Positions 9,938 to 19,633 are shown, numbered from the stretch's first letter. The stretch is DNA of 64,000 nucleotides from Pseudonocardia parietis (GCF_017876315.1 NZ_JAGINU010000001.1:3348001-3412000), one strand, 5' to 3'. The notes: generated by a model from the letters alone, not told the origin. Translations and numbers: made by a program.

Positions 9938-10044
9938 CTATCTGAGTGACAACCACGAGACCACTGGCCGGACGGCCCTGGACTTCATCGGACGTCTAAC
10001 CAGGAGAAACCGGAGGCTGGCAGCTCGTCACGGCGTCATGCCAG

Positions 10045-10451
10045 TGCCTGGCAGGCAAAGGGTCAACTACATGCCCTCGCCGGGCGGGCAGATCTCCGGG
10101 ATGGGTGCACCGTGCCATCCCGTCGACCTCCCGGAGGGCGTACCGCACGGACGCCCCTGAGCGGAGCGTGGCATGGTCGGGTGCGGCTGCGGCGAGGGCC
10201 GCTCACGGGCGTCCGCACGGTCGGTCTGGCGACACTGTCGACGGGATGGCACTCGGAAGGCGTGGGGGAGCGGGCTCGCCCCCGGGTTCCCCCCGGAATT
10301 CAACGGAAAGAGCCCACGAGGGACCGTCGCCCGTGGAAGACGCGGCAGCCAGTTTATGCAGCGCACGAGGGGCAAAGACGAACGTCGGGCATCGCCGGAA
10401 GTAGTGGATCGTGTCTCCGCGGGTTCCGGGTTCGACCCCCGGGAGGCCCAC
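10045..10451 (+). repeat. Structured dispersed repeat, copy 2 (longest copy)
   Basis: Contains perfect 16-bp outer arms GTGCCATCCCGTCGAC (10112..10127) and GTCGACGGGATGGCAC (10237..10252). Inside them is a 22-bp inner stem (10143..10164 with 10199..10220, 19 of 22 pairs). A conserved 105-base block follows (10321..10425, mirrored in copy 3 without gaps), then a tRNA-3'-half-like end. No convincing protein is encoded on either strand. It could be a structured RNA gene, a MITE-like mobile sequence or the end of an integrative element. Confidence 0.7.
10404..10450 (+). other. tRNA 3'-half-like fold at the end of repeat copy 2
   Basis: Anticodon-arm-like stem GTGGA/TCCGC with a 7-base loop (10404..10420), a 5-base variable segment, T-arm CCGGG-TTCGACC-CCCGG (10426..10442), then seven bases GAGGCCC and an A. 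The spacing is exactly that of a class I tRNA, but no 5' half (acceptor and D arm) is found upstream and the anticodon loop lacks U33. Confidence 0.55.
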
Positions 10452-10791
10452 CTTCCTTGCAGGCCAACCGGCCGGGTCAGCATCGCCCCCCAAGATCCAC
10501 CCCCGGATTACCTTCAGGATTGCTGAACTGCTCCAGGACGCCCGCGGCGCCGGTCCGGGCGACCTTCCGGCCGAACCGACCCACCGGTGGCGAGTCCACG
10601 ACCACCGACGAGTCCCGGGCGCGTCGCCTGGCTCACTCCCGACGAGGTGCGCGAGCAGATGGACCCTGCCTATGCGGTCCCAGTCCTCGACGCCCTTACT
10701 GATGTGTCGCCACTAGCAAGGCGGAGCTGGCGCAGCGAACCGGAGCTCGGGGTGGACCGCGACGTGATCGGCGCGCGCCGTCGCAGTCTGG
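10452..10791. other. Gap with no recognisable gene
   Basis: Neither strand shows a family I recognise. Short open frames here overlap one another and look like GC-rich shadows. Confidence 0.5.
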
Positions 10792-11298
10792 TCAGACGCC
10801 GGTCGTGCCGTCGATGCGCTCGCGGATGAGATCGGCGTGCCCGGCGTGGCGGGCGTACTCGGCGATCATGTGAGTGTAGATCCACCGCAGCGTGACATCG
10901 CCGTCCATGAAGGGACTGGTGTCATCGAGGGCGCGGGTGGTGCAGTTGTCCCGAGCGTGGGCCACCTCGGTTTCCCATGTCGCTCGAGCTGTGTCGAATG
11001 TGGCGTCATTGGCGAGGTCGAATCCACCGTCGTGACCGTTGGTCGCGGCGTCTTGGTCGTAGATGGGTGCGGCCGGCTCGCCCAGCAGGACACGACGGAA
11101 CCAGTTCCGCTCGACTTCGGCCATGTGCTGCACCAGCCCGAGCAGCGTCAGTGGGGACGGTGACACCGCGGCGGTCCGCAGCTGTTCGTCCGTGAGTCCG
11201 TCGCACTTCATCACCAGCGTGGATCGGAAAAACTCGAGCCAGCTTGCCAGCGTCGTGCGCTCGTCAGCATGGAGCGGCGGCATGGCGCGCTCGGTCAT
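10792..11298 (-). CDS. DinB family protein (mycothiol-dependent/DUF664-type)
   Basis: 168 residues from ATG 11298 (ATGs at 11304 and 11283 are alternatives; no clear ribosome site separates them). The fold signature is a four-helix bundle with conserved histidines: QHMAEVERNWFRRVLLGE, TLRWIYTHMIAEYARHAGHADLIRERIDG. The second block, with HMI-EY-RH-GH, is typical of actinobacterial DinB proteins that bind a divalent metal, some of which act as thiol-dependent S-transferases. The substrate cannot be told. It stands alone between repeat copy 2 and an IS3 scrap. Confidence 0.88.
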   Translation of the reverse strand: MTERAMPPLHADERTTLASWLEFFRSTLVMKCDGLTDEQLRTAAVSPSPLTLLGLVQHMAEVERNWFRRVLLGEPAAPIYDQDAATNGHDGGFDLANDATFDTARATWETEVAHARDNCTTRALDDTSPFMDGDVTLRWIYTHMIAEYARHAGHADLIRERIDGTTGV

Positions 11299-11411
11299 CA
11301 CCATGGTCAGGGATAGTGTCATACCGCGCTGCGCAGCACTGAGCGCTTCCAGAACCAGGCCCAGCGCGACTCGCCGCGCTGAGCCGCTCTGGGTCCGATG
11401 GAGACCCCGCG

Positions 11412-11548
11412 CTATGGGATTCCGACCGGTTGTAGTTCGTCCCGGTGGGCAGCGTAGAACGCCTGCTCGTACTCGGCCGGCGGCTGGTCCCTGAGGTAGC
11501 CGTGCAGGCGCTGCTGGTTGTGCCAGTGCACCCAGCGGTCGCACCCAC
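11412..11548 (-). pseudogene. IS3-family transposase (OrfB) C-terminal scrap
   Basis: Reads WVHWHNQQRLHGYLRDQPPAEYEQAFYAAH and then a stop, the usual end of the IS3 integrase-core protein (W-x-x-xN-xRLH ... P-x-EYE). Everything upstream is missing, and the frame runs directly into the broken CPBP gene. No terminal repeats were found. Confidence 0.8.
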
Positions 11549-11578
11549 ATGAGCCACCGAAGACGTCCACGTCGTCGA

Positions 11579-12590
11579 CTACGGCCTGGCATGGGCCGAC
11601 CGCGCCGTAGTCTTCGCCGACGAGGTCCGCGGCCGACCGGAGCTGGCCGACCGGGTGAACCGACCGGTGGCGACGAGCACAACGACCAGCACCAGAGGCA
11701 GAATCCAGCCGCTCCAGCCGAGGATGGTTGCCTGCGTGGTGTCGACGGTCGCGCCGGCCTGGGCGAAAAGCAGGTACGACCCGGCCGTGGCGTTGAACGC
11801 CGAGTGCCCCAGCGCCGCGGGCCACAGACCCGGACCGCAGCCGTAGCCAGCCCAGGACGGCGCCGACCAGGATGCACATCGCCGACATCGAGGCGACGGC
11901 GAGCCAGCCCGGGGCGTGCGGGTAGTTGTAGCCGAGCAGCAGGACCGGGGTGTGCCAGGTCCCCCAGACGACACCGGAGACCAGGATCGCCGGCAGCGGG
12001 CCGAGCGGCATCAGCTTCGGCAGCAGCCAGCCCCGCCACCCGATCTCCTCACCGAGCGCGGGCAGGACCCCGACGAACGCCGCCACCGGGATCAACGCGA
12101 GCTGCGCGGCGACGAGCACCCCGACCGACCCGGGTACTTGCCCGGGCCCCACCTGGTCCTGTAGCGCCTGGCGGAATCCGGACAGGCCGGTGAAGTCGGC
12201 CGGATAGACCCCGAGCAGCGCGCCTACCGGTAGCGCGAGAAGGACCATCGCCATGGACACGGCGATCCCGGCCGCGACCCAGCCGGACAGCCTCCCCAGC
12301 GGACGCAGCGGCCACAGGCCGAGTGCCCGCGCCCGGTGCAGGGGTCGCTCCACGAAGAACACAACCAGGACGGCGGCGATCGACGGGGTCGTCATCATCA
12401 GCATGGCCGTCGGGGTGAACGCGGGATCGGCGAGACCGTCGCCGATCCACAGCGGCAGCGCGACGAGCCAGGCGAGCCCGAACGCCAGGACGAGGAACGC
12501 GGCGATCGACCGCAGGTCGGGGCGATCGATGCGCCCGGTGCGGCCGACGGCCGGGCTCGTGCCCGCCCCGCTGCCCGAGGTGGAGGTCAT
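11579..12590 (-). pseudogene. CPBP family intramembrane metalloprotease, frameshifted
   Basis: ATG 12590. The first 250 codons carry CPBP (CAAX protease and bacteriocin-processing) motifs: GEEIGWRGWLLP (EExxxR) and VVWGTWHTPVLL (motif 2). After CILVGAVLGWLRLRS the frame is lost; the continuation LWPAALGHSAFNATAGS (motif 3, H-x-x-x-N) is in the next frame and ends near 11579. One extra G in the GGG run at 11829..11831 explains the break. The enzyme would otherwise be a membrane endopeptidase with eight helices. Its start overlaps the HTH gene stop by ATGA, so the two form an operon. The break could be natural or a sequencing error. Confidence 0.85.
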
Positions 12591-13195
12591 GACGTCTCCT
12601 TCGGGAGAATGAACAGGCCGGCGATGCTGCGGTCGTCGCGGTAGCTGATTCGGGCCGTGTAGTCACCCGCCTCCAGACAGAGTCGGGTGTCGGTGACGGT
12701 CACGTCCCCGGCGCGTGCGACCTCGGGCACCCCGTGCGCCTCGAACGCGCCGGACAGGCCGACGATCTGAGCCCACGCGGCGGCGAGCGAGTCCTCGGAC
12801 AGGCCGTCGCGCATCGTCGCGTCGAACCGGGCGGTGACCTGCGACCAGCGCCCGGCAGCCAGGTCCTCGACGGTCGCGACGGCCAGGTCGGCGGCGTCGG
12901 GCAGCGGGACGGTGTTCATGGGTTCTCCTGTTCGGGGGTCGAGCGGCTTGCCGTAGCGCTGGAAGGCCGCCTGCCGGGTCACGCCGAGCGCGTCGCCGAT
13001 GCTCTGCCACGTCGCGCCCGCCTGTCGGGCCTCGTGCACCACAACGCGCACGACGTCCTCGGCGGCGGACCGGACGTCGAGGGCGTGGGCGATAGGACCC
13101 GCCTGGTCCCCGTCCGCGGTCAGGACGCGAGCTGCGAGCAGGGCGTCGGTGCGAGCCCGAAGCTGCCCCACCGCGTTTGTCAATTCTAGCTTCAC
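12587..13195 (-). CDS. HTH and DUF3887 domain protein, partner of the CPBP protease
   Basis: 202 residues from GTG 13195 ([16 protein letters not shown]). Residues 60-100 contain a helix-turn-helix-like segment ([23 protein letters not shown]), preceded by a helical region. Residues 105-195 are a DUF3887 domain ([19 protein letters not shown], then a beta-rich end), which is thought to bind small ligands or peptides. Pairing of such regulators with CPBP membrane proteases is common in actinomycetes. Its stop overlaps the protease start (ATGA). A 16-bp direct repeat covers its start codon region and may be its own operator. Confidence 0.82.
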   Translation of the reverse strand: MKLELTNAVGQLRARTDALLAARVLTADGDQAGPIAHALDVRSAAEDVVRVVVHEARQAGATWQSIGDALGVTRQAAFQRYGKPLDPRTGEPMNTVPLPDAADLAVATVEDLAAGRWSQVTARFDATMRDGLSEDSLAAAWAQIVGLSGAFEAHGVPEVARAGDVTVTDTRLCLEAGDYTARISYRDDRSIAGLFILPKETS

Positions 13196-13212
13196 GTTGT
13201 CAACTCTAGCTT
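13177..13212. promoter_or_regulatory. Direct-repeat operator candidate at the HTH-DUF3887 start
   Basis: TTGTCAAYTCTAGCTT occurs at 13177..13192 and 13197..13212, 20 bp apart (two helical turns), one copy inside the first codons and one just upstream. It contains TTGACA-like hexamers on the minus strand. Autoregulation is likely but unproven. Confidence 0.55.
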
Positions 13213-13460
13213 GACATAACATCGCTCGCCATCAGTGTCTTAAGTGGCGCACGTCCCGACGGCTTGACCCGCCCGCGACGGCACGGCCTGGACTTCGGCC
13301 GCCCCGGGCATGAGAAGGAGCTGAAGTTGCGCTTCCGCAGCACGCGTCGTCAGGGAGAACGGGCGGGGGTGGGGCCAGCTACCCCCTTCGACAGACGTCG
13401 CACGAACGCAACGGTCGGCGCTACGGTTGCCCCTGGCCCGACCCGATCTCTGCGGGCATC

Positions 13461-15119
13461 GTGACCCGCATGGTCATTAGCGGACGGGGCCGCGTCGGCC
13501 CCAAGTCTCCGATCACCGGTTCGCACGCGGTCGCGTCCAGTCAACATGCCGTCGTCACCGACACGATGCTGGACACCATGCGGGACGGCGGTAACGCCGT
13601 CGACGCCGCGATCGCCGGGTGCATGGTCCAGGCGGTTGTCCAGCAGGACATGACCAATCACGCGGGGACGGTCACCGCGCTGGTGCACGAGGCGGGCAGC
13701 GGCCGGACGTTCGAGCTCAACAGCGGTGGAACGATCGTGCCGGGCCTGCCGCGGTTCGCGCCGGTTCCGATGGGCAAGGGCCTCTACGCCCCGGCGCCCG
13801 GCGTGCCGATGGCGGTGATCCCGGGATTCATGCCCGGGATCAAGGCGCTCTACGAGCGGTTCGCCACGAAGCCGTGGGCGCAGCTGTGCGAGTCGGCCGT
13901 CGACCGGGCGGAGCAGGGGCACGAGGTGACTTCGTTCGAGCACCTGGTGATGGCCCAGACGGTCGAATTCTTCCTCTACACCGAGTCCGGACGCCGCCAC
14001 TTCACCCCCGACGGGCACCTGCCCCAGGTCGGCGACCGCTGGGCGTCGGCCGAACTCGCCGCCACCATGCGCAAGGTCGCAGCCGAGGGCCCCGACCACT
14101 TCATCACCGGTGAGTGGGCCGAGCAGTTCGTCGCCAGGGCCAACGCGCTCGGCTGGGCGATCAAGCCCGAGCACATGAGCGAGATCCCGCCGCGCTGGTC
14201 GGACCCCTACACGTGGACGCACAAGGGCCACACGATCGTGCAGCAGTCGCCGCCGGAACGTCAGGGCGTGTTCTGCCAGATCGTGCTCGGCATGCTCGCC
14301 GAGCTCGACGTCACCTCGCTCGGACACTGGTCGGAATCGGCGGAGTCGCTCTACTACCTGGCCCATGCGCTGCGCCGGGCCGGCCTGGAGACCGGCCTGC
14401 TCAACGACCCGACCGTGTTCGGCGACGCCGGCGCCGCCATGACGACGCCCGAGATGATCGCCGGTTTCGCCCGGATCCTGCGCGACGCACGCTCACACAC
14501 CGACCTGACCCAGCACATCGCGCTCACCCGCGGGCTCCCTGCCGTGGCGGCCTCCGGTGCGTCCAAGCAGCCCGCCGGCAGCTGTGAGCTGTCCATCGTG
14601 GATCAGCACGGCAACTGGGTGCAGATGATGAACACGCTGCAGGGCAGCGGGATCCCGGGCGAGGTGGTCGGCGGCGTCCCGATGGTGGGCAGCCACGCCA
14701 TGAACGGCCTCACCTCGGGGATCGAGGGCTGGCACGTCGGAGGCGGACGTGTCCGGTCGATTCTGTCCAACACGATGGTGCTGCGCGACGGCGCCCCGCG
14801 GCTTGCGCTCGGGTCCCCCGGCAACGTGCACTGCACCGTCCCCCAGGTGCTGTCCAACATCCTGGACTTCGGGATGGATCCCTACGACGCCGATGACGCG
14901 CCGCGCTGCCTGCCCTACTCCGACGACCACACGATCTCGATCGAGAGCCGGGTGTCCCCGGAGGTGCCCGACGGGCTGGCCCGGATGGGCGTGCTGCTCA
15001 ACCCGTTGCCCGCCTACGACTATCACATGGGTACCTACCAGATGAGCTGGCGCTCCGACGACGGTGTCCTGCACGGCTGTACCGGACCGCGCCGCGAGGG
15101 CGTGGCGGCCGGGTTCTGA
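13461..15119 (+). CDS. Gamma-glutamyltransferase-family protein
   Basis: 552 residues of the GGT (Ntn-hydrolase) family, cytoplasmic by the lack of a signal peptide. Typical landmarks: SSQHAVVTDTMLDTMRDGGNAVDAAIAG near the N-terminus, and the small-subunit start region KQPAGSCELSIVDQHGNWV, then GSGI and LGSPGN. In classical GGT the nucleophile at the autocleavage site is Thr; here alignment puts Ser (AGS-C-ELS). Ser can serve in related Ntn hydrolases, but activity is not assured. The gene precedes the amidohydrolase by 19 bases, so the two are probably one operon acting on gamma-glutamyl or other amide bonds. GTG 13461 is used; ATG 13470 is a possible alternative. Confidence 0.88.
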   Translation: MTRMVISGRGRVGPKSPITGSHAVASSQHAVVTDTMLDTMRDGGNAVDAAIAGCMVQAVVQQDMTNHAGTVTALVHEAGSGRTFELNSGGTIVPGLPRFAPVPMGKGLYAPAPGVPMAVIPGFMPGIKALYERFATKPWAQLCESAVDRAEQGHEVTSFEHLVMAQTVEFFLYTESGRRHFTPDGHLPQVGDRWASAELAATMRKVAAEGPDHFITGEWAEQFVARANALGWAIKPEHMSEIPPRWSDPYTWTHKGHTIVQQSPPERQGVFCQIVLGMLAELDVTSLGHWSESAESLYYLAHALRRAGLETGLLNDPTVFGDAGAAMTTPEMIAGFARILRDARSHTDLTQHIALTRGLPAVAASGASKQPAGSCELSIVDQHGNWVQMMNTLQGSGIPGEVVGGVPMVGSHAMNGLTSGIEGWHVGGGRVRSILSNTMVLRDGAPRLALGSPGNVHCTVPQVLSNILDFGMDPYDADDAPRCLPYSDDHTISIESRVSPEVPDGLARMGVLLNPLPAYDYHMGTYQMSWRSDDGVLHGCTGPRREGVAAGF

Positions 15120-15138
15120 GGAGAGAAGGAGAGCTCAC

Positions 15139-16362
15139 ATGTGGTTGATCGGTGCCACCGTCGTCGACGGCACGGGCAGTGACCCGCAGACCGGCCGGGC
15201 CGTGCTCGTCGAGGACGGCCGGATCGCGGCCGTCGGCGACGCCCCGCCTTCCGGGGCCGACGCCGTCGACTGTGCCGGGTTGACGCTGACCCCGGGCCTG
15301 ATCGACGCCCACGTCCATTTCGGATTGTCCAGTCCGATCGATGCCAGCGTCACGCACGGGGTGTCGGTCGCGGAGCTGGCCGCGGACATGTTCGAGAACT
15401 GTCGCCGGACCCTGGCGTCCGGGTTCACGACGGTGCGCGACACCGGGGGCATCGACGCCGGCCTCGTGGGGGTCGTGGCCGCCGGGAAGGTCGCCGGGCC
15501 GCGGATCTTGTGTGCCGGCCCGGTGCTGTGCCAGTCCGGTGGGCACGGGCACATGGCCCCCGAGTGGGAGCCCACCGCCGACTGGTCCGACCACGACATC
15601 CCCGGACTGCGCGCGCTGTCGCTGCTCTGTGACGGGCCCGAGGAGATGCGCAAGGGAGCCCGGGAGGCGTTCCGTCGCGGCGCGGACTTCCTCAAGCTCT
15701 GCGTCACCGGCGGGGTGGTCTCCCGCCACGACAAGCTCACCGACACCCAGTTCGGCGTCGACGAGATCGCGGCCGCGGTCGCGGAGGCGAGCGCGCGCGG
15801 CACCTACGTGACCGTGCACGCGCACAACAACGACGGCATCCGCAACGCGATCGCCGCCGGCGTCCGCTGCGTCGAGCACGGCTCGCAGATCGACGACGAG
15901 ACCGCCGCTCTGATGGCCGAGCACGACGTCGCCCACGTGCCGACGCTCGCCGTTGTGGAGGCCCTGCTCGAGGACTCGACCGATGCCGGCCTGCCGGCGA
16001 GAATCGCCGACCGGGTGGGCGTCGCGAAGCAGGGCCAGATCGACGCGATCCACGCCTCCCGCCGGGCCGGGGTGCGCATCGGCTCGGGCTCGGACCTGAT
16101 CGGCCCCGGTCAGGACAACCGCGGCCGGGAGCTGCTGCTGCGCTCCGAGGTCGAGTCGCCGATGGCAGCACTGGTCTCGGCCACCAGCGTCAACGCCGAC
16201 ATCCTCGGCATCGGCGACGAGGTCGGCACGGTCGAGGCCGGCAAGCGCGCCGACCTGGTCGCCTTCCGGGACAACCCGCTGGAGGACCCGAAGGTGTTCG
16301 CGGACCCGGGCGCCGTCGCGCTCGTCGTGCAGGGCGGGCGCGTCGTGCGCGACGAGCGCTGA
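15139..16362 (+). CDS. Metal-dependent amidohydrolase (imidazolonepropionase/dipeptidase-like)
   Basis: 407 residues, ATG 15139 behind AAGGAG. Amidohydrolase-superfamily metal ligands are visible: HVHF after the strand TPGLIDA, the bridging lysine in DFLKLCVTGGV, HAH and EHGS histidines, and the Asp in GSGSDL. The C-terminal beta-sandwich motif VGTVEAGKRADLVAF is complete. Members often hydrolyse Xaa-Pro or Xaa-Arg dipeptides or cyclic amides. The location between GGT and a POP gene supports a dipeptidase role. A relic of a second copy lies at 30906..31093, also directly before a POP gene. Confidence 0.92.
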   Translation: MWLIGATVVDGTGSDPQTGRAVLVEDGRIAAVGDAPPSGADAVDCAGLTLTPGLIDAHVHFGLSSPIDASVTHGVSVAELAADMFENCRRTLASGFTTVRDTGGIDAGLVGVVAAGKVAGPRILCAGPVLCQSGGHGHMAPEWEPTADWSDHDIPGLRALSLLCDGPEEMRKGAREAFRRGADFLKLCVTGGVVSRHDKLTDTQFGVDEIAAAVAEASARGTYVTVHAHNNDGIRNAIAAGVRCVEHGSQIDDETAALMAEHDVAHVPTLAVVEALLEDSTDAGLPARIADRVGVAKQGQIDAIHASRRAGVRIGSGSDLIGPGQDNRGRELLLRSEVESPMAALVSATSVNADILGIGDEVGTVEAGKRADLVAFRDNPLEDPKVFADPGAVALVVQGGRVVRDER

Positions 16363-16402
16363 CCACGCAGGCGCAGACGCGCGTGTCACCGACGACCTCG
16401 AC

Positions 16403-17237
16403 GTGCTGGCCGGCGTCGAGTTCCCCGATCCGTACCGCTGGCTCGAGGGTGACGGGCCCGAGGTGGACCGCTGGCAGGACGAGCAGGGCGAGGCCGCAGC
16501 GGTGTACGTGCGGGACTGGCCGCACTTCGAGCGGCTGCGCGAGTCGGTGGCGCGGTTCTCCACCGCGCGCTTCGAGCCACTGCCCCGCGAGGCAGCGGAC
16601 CACTGGTTCCGCACCAACACCCCGGAGGGCGCCGCCCAGGCCGGGTGGTGGTGGCCGACGAGCCGTACGGGCCGGGGCGGGTGCTGTTCGACCCGGTCAC
16701 CGAGGACCCGGACCGGCCGCCGTTCGTGTCCTGGATCTCTCCGTCACCGGACGGCTGGACCCTCGCGGTGGGGGTGTGCTCCGGCGGCAGTGAGCAGAAC
16801 ACGATCCGGCTCGTCGACGTCCCGACCGGCGCCGTGCTGCCCGGTGCGCCGCCACAGACGCTGATGGACAACTGGACCGGCGGCGCGCACTGGCTGCCCG
16901 ACTCCAGCGGCTTCTACTTCGCCGCGATCGAGGGTGCCGCGATCGACCTGTCGAACCGCGTCTGGGTGCACCGCGGGGAATCGACGACCGAGGTCGGAGT
17001 CGACTGGCTCCCTGGCAACGACTACCGCATGGTCGTCGTGTCCGGCGACGGTCGGCACGCGGTTGCCGTGCAGCGGATCATGAACCCGGTCCCGGTGGCC
17101 GTGGCACGCCTGGACGGCGGCGATCTCGAGTGGCGCCCGTTCGTCACCGGGGTCGATGCCACCGTCGCCGGGCACCTGTGCGGCGACGCGTGGATCGCGG
17201 TCACCGACGTCGACGCGCCCCGCGGACGGGTGGTGCG
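16403..17237 (+). pseudogene. Prolyl oligopeptidase, N-terminal half, frameshifted and truncated
   Basis: GTG 16403 starts the POP N-terminus (FPDPYRWLE, typical of S9A). The frame breaks near base 16645, where one G is missing from a G run: GAAQAG is followed out of frame by VVVADEPYG. The propeller then continues to TDVDAPRGRVVR at 17237, where homology to POP stops. The same 223 bases (17015..17237) occur again at 21664..21886, from which the gene continues. The intact relative at 28806..30863 aligns throughout. The gene lies 40 bases after the amidohydrolase. Confidence 0.88.
17015..17237 (+). repeat. 223-bp perfect direct repeat, left copy
   Basis: Identical over all 223 bases to 21664..21886; the flanks diverge at once on both sides. 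Both copies are part of the split POP gene. Confidence 0.95.
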
Positions 17238-17576
17238 ATCCCATTACGCGGGCCCCCGATCCCCGGCCAGGGCGATCACGTCAGCGTTGCGGGGTGCGCA
17301 CACGACGGCCGCGACTCATCCGCTGAGCGCGGCGTCCTGATTGCAGAATCAGTGCGACAAGCGAGCCTCTTCGTGGTGCGTCTGCGGCCGGCGTGAGCGC
17401 GGTCACGCGGGTCGACGAGCAGGCAGCGGTGTGGCCGCGGCCATGAGCTGACTCTCCGGTCCGCTCTTGCAGACCCGAGCCGCGCGTTGCGGTACTCGAC
17501 CCGTAGTGACCGCCTACGGGGGTGACCGCGGTCGTGTGTACATCGAAAAGGTGACGTGCCGCGCTTGCGCGAGGTA
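17238..17576. other. Gap after the split point, no gene seen
   Basis: Lies between the left POP fragment and the response regulator stop. Neither terminal inverted repeats nor any recognised gene piece is present. Confidence 0.5.
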
Positions 17577-18194
17577 TCACAGCCAGCCTCGTTCGCGCGC
17601 GAGTCGGGCGGCGTCGTGCCGGGTCCGGGTACCGGTCTTCTGCATCGCGCTGGAGAGGTAGTTGCGCACGGTGCCGGGGGCGAGGTGCAGTCTGCGTGCG
17701 ATGTGCCTGACCGAGTAGCCCTCGCGGGTCTCGAGCAGCGTGTCGAGCTCGCGGTCGGTGAGCGGGCAGTCGTCGACGACGGAGGCCTCGAGGACCTCGT
17801 AGGCGATCCAGCGTCGCCCGGCATGCAGCTCGTGGACGACCCCGACGATCTCCTCGGGATCGGCGCTCTTGCTCATGAACCCCTGCACACCGAGCTTCAG
17901 CGCCCGCCGCAGGACACCTGGCCGGGCGTGCCGGGTGAGCATGAGGACGGTCTGGCCGGGGCGCTCGTCGGTGATCGCGGTGACTGCTTCGAGGCCGTTC
18001 ATGCCGGGCATCTCGAGGTCGATGACGAGCACGTCGGGGCGGTGCCGCAGGGTCACGTCCACCGCGTCGGCACCGTTCTCGGGCTGTGCGACGACCGTGA
18101 TGGTGCCGTCGAGAGGAAGTAGCGATGCCAGTGCGGCGCGCAGGAGGTTCTCGTCGTCGGCGAGGACGATCCGGATCGGGTCATCGCCGGTCAT
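17577..18194 (-). CDS. NarL/LuxR-family response regulator
   Basis: 205 residues from ATG 18194. The receiver domain shows the acidic pair in VLADDENLL, the phosphate-accepting Asp in VLVIDLEMPG, and Lys in GFMSKS. The C-terminal LuxR helix-turn-helix is LTDRELDTLLETREGYSVRHIARRLHLAPGTVRNYLSSAM. It is the partner of the sensor kinase directly upstream, in the same reading frame without an intervening stop. Targets may include the small membrane protein and kinase themselves, or the divergent lipoprotein gene at 19882. Confidence 0.92.
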   Translation of the reverse strand: MTGDDPIRIVLADDENLLRAALASLLPLDGTITVVAQPENGADAVDVTLRHRPDVLVIDLEMPGMNGLEAVTAITDERPGQTVLMLTRHARPGVLRRALKLGVQGFMSKSADPEEIVGVVHELHAGRRWIAYEVLEASVVDDCPLTDRELDTLLETREGYSVRHIARRLHLAPGTVRNYLSSAMQKTGTRTRHDAARLARERGWL

Positions 18195-19358
18195 CACGCC
18201 CCCCGTCGTGGTCGGCGGGCGACAGCGATGAGTCAGCGGCGCACCGGGGGGCGAGGTCCGCGGCGACGCGAAGTGTCCCGGCGTTCGTGTGATCCGCAGG
18301 GAGCCTCCGGTGGTCTCCACCCGGTCGCGCAGGCGGGCGAGCCCGCGCAGGTCGGGTTCCCCCGCCGGCTCGGCGGTCACTCCGTCGTTGGCGATCTCCA
18401 GCCGGGTCGGCGACGTGGTGATCGATACGATCGTCGGGCGGGCGTGGCGGAGCAGGTTCGTGGTGGCCTCGCGCAGCACCTGGGCCAGGAGCGGGTGTGC
18501 GACTGCTCGGTTGCCGGGGTCGTGGTGGGCCTCGACGGCGATCCCCGTCGCCTCGCAGATGCGTGTGGCGTTCTCGAGTTCGGTGGCCAGATTCAGCTCG
18601 TGGCGCGCGTAGGCGAGCTCTCTCGTCTTGGCGATGGCGTCATCGACGAGCTGCCGGATCTCGACGAGTTCGGCATCGGCACGATCGGGATCGGTGCGGA
18701 CCATGGTCTGTGCGTGGGCGGTCTTCAGCTTGATCACGTGCAGGGAATGCCCCTGGATGTCGTGCAGGTCGCCGGCGAACCGCACTCGCTCGCGAGCGGT
18801 GGCCAACTCCGCTTCCGTTCCCTGCGCGCGTTTCAGGCGTCGCACGATGAGCCACGCCTGCTCGCTCGCGATGATGACGCAGGCGACGAACAGCGTGCCC
18901 ACGGCCGGGAGGACGACGTAGGCGCTCGCGAGCGACCAGGCCGGCGGGTGGGTGAGCAGCGCTGTGGCACCCATCAGAGCGACACCCAGCGAGAAGGCGA
19001 CGACGGAGAGCAGCTTGCGGTTCGGCAGCCGTGCCAGTAGGAGCACTCCCACCAGAGCGAACGGCACGAAGTTGATCGGGCTGCTGGTGGTGAGGGCGCC
19101 GACGAGCCAGTTGGCGCCGGTGAACATGAGGGCGAAGACGGCGCGACGCGGATACCCGTCCAGATTCCATTCCCTGAGCACACCGAGGGCCAGCAGCAAC
19201 CCCGTCGCGATGATCAGCCCCTCCCACCAGGAGGTCGCCGTGAGCGCGACGCCGACGATGCACAGTGGAGCGATCGCGGCGACCGCGCTGATCATCGCGA
19301 TCCGTCGTACGCGCCCGATCTCCGCTGCGCCGTCCGGGCCGTGGTCGTCGACGATCAG
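18195..19358 (-). CDS. DesK-type sensor histidine kinase (reads through into the response regulator)
   Basis: About 388 residues. Five to six membrane helices come first, then a HisKA_3 dimerisation domain with the phosphorylated His in FAGDLHDIQGHSL, and an HATPase region (REATTNLLRHA, GLARLRDRVETTGGSL). No ATG, GTG or TTG precedes the first membrane helix, but CTG at 19358 has GGAAGGAG six bases upstream and overlaps the previous stop as CTGA, so CTG initiation is plausible; ATG at the first helix is the alternative. After TPGHF one base appears missing near 18270. The other frame gives a normal kinase end overlapping the regulator start, whereas the actual frame fuses kinase to regulator (593 residues). 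Confidence 0.8.
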
Positions 19359-19597
19359 ACTCGACTCCTTCCGCCCTGCCGCTTGATGGCCCTGCCGACC
19401 GGCGCCTTCGCGACCAGCGCCACGACGAGCACGACCAACGCCACGTACAGCAGCGACGGATACTGCAGGAAGAACGAGGTGATCGCCTCGGGCAGGACGG
19501 TGAACAGCCCGGTGTCGAAGTGCAGCCCGACGTAGGCGAGAACAACGGCCACGGCGAGGATCGTCACGAGGTTGAGGACCACGTCCAGGAACTTCAT
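19355..19597 (-). CDS. Small membrane protein upstream of the sensor kinase
   Basis: 80 residues, ATG 19597, with two hydrophobic helices (residues 5-25 and 45-65) and a basic tail (AIKRQGGRSRV). Not a family I recognise. It overlaps the kinase start by a CTGA sequence, so the three genes form one operon, and it may be an accessory or input protein of the sensor. Confidence 0.65.
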   Translation of the reverse strand: MKFLDVVLNLVTILAVAVVLAYVGLHFDTGLFTVLPEAITSFFLQYPSLLYVALVVLVVALVAKAPVGRAIKRQGGRSRV

Positions 19598-19633
19598 GGC
19601 GTGAACGATTCCCTATGCCCTCCGGCCGGGGTA

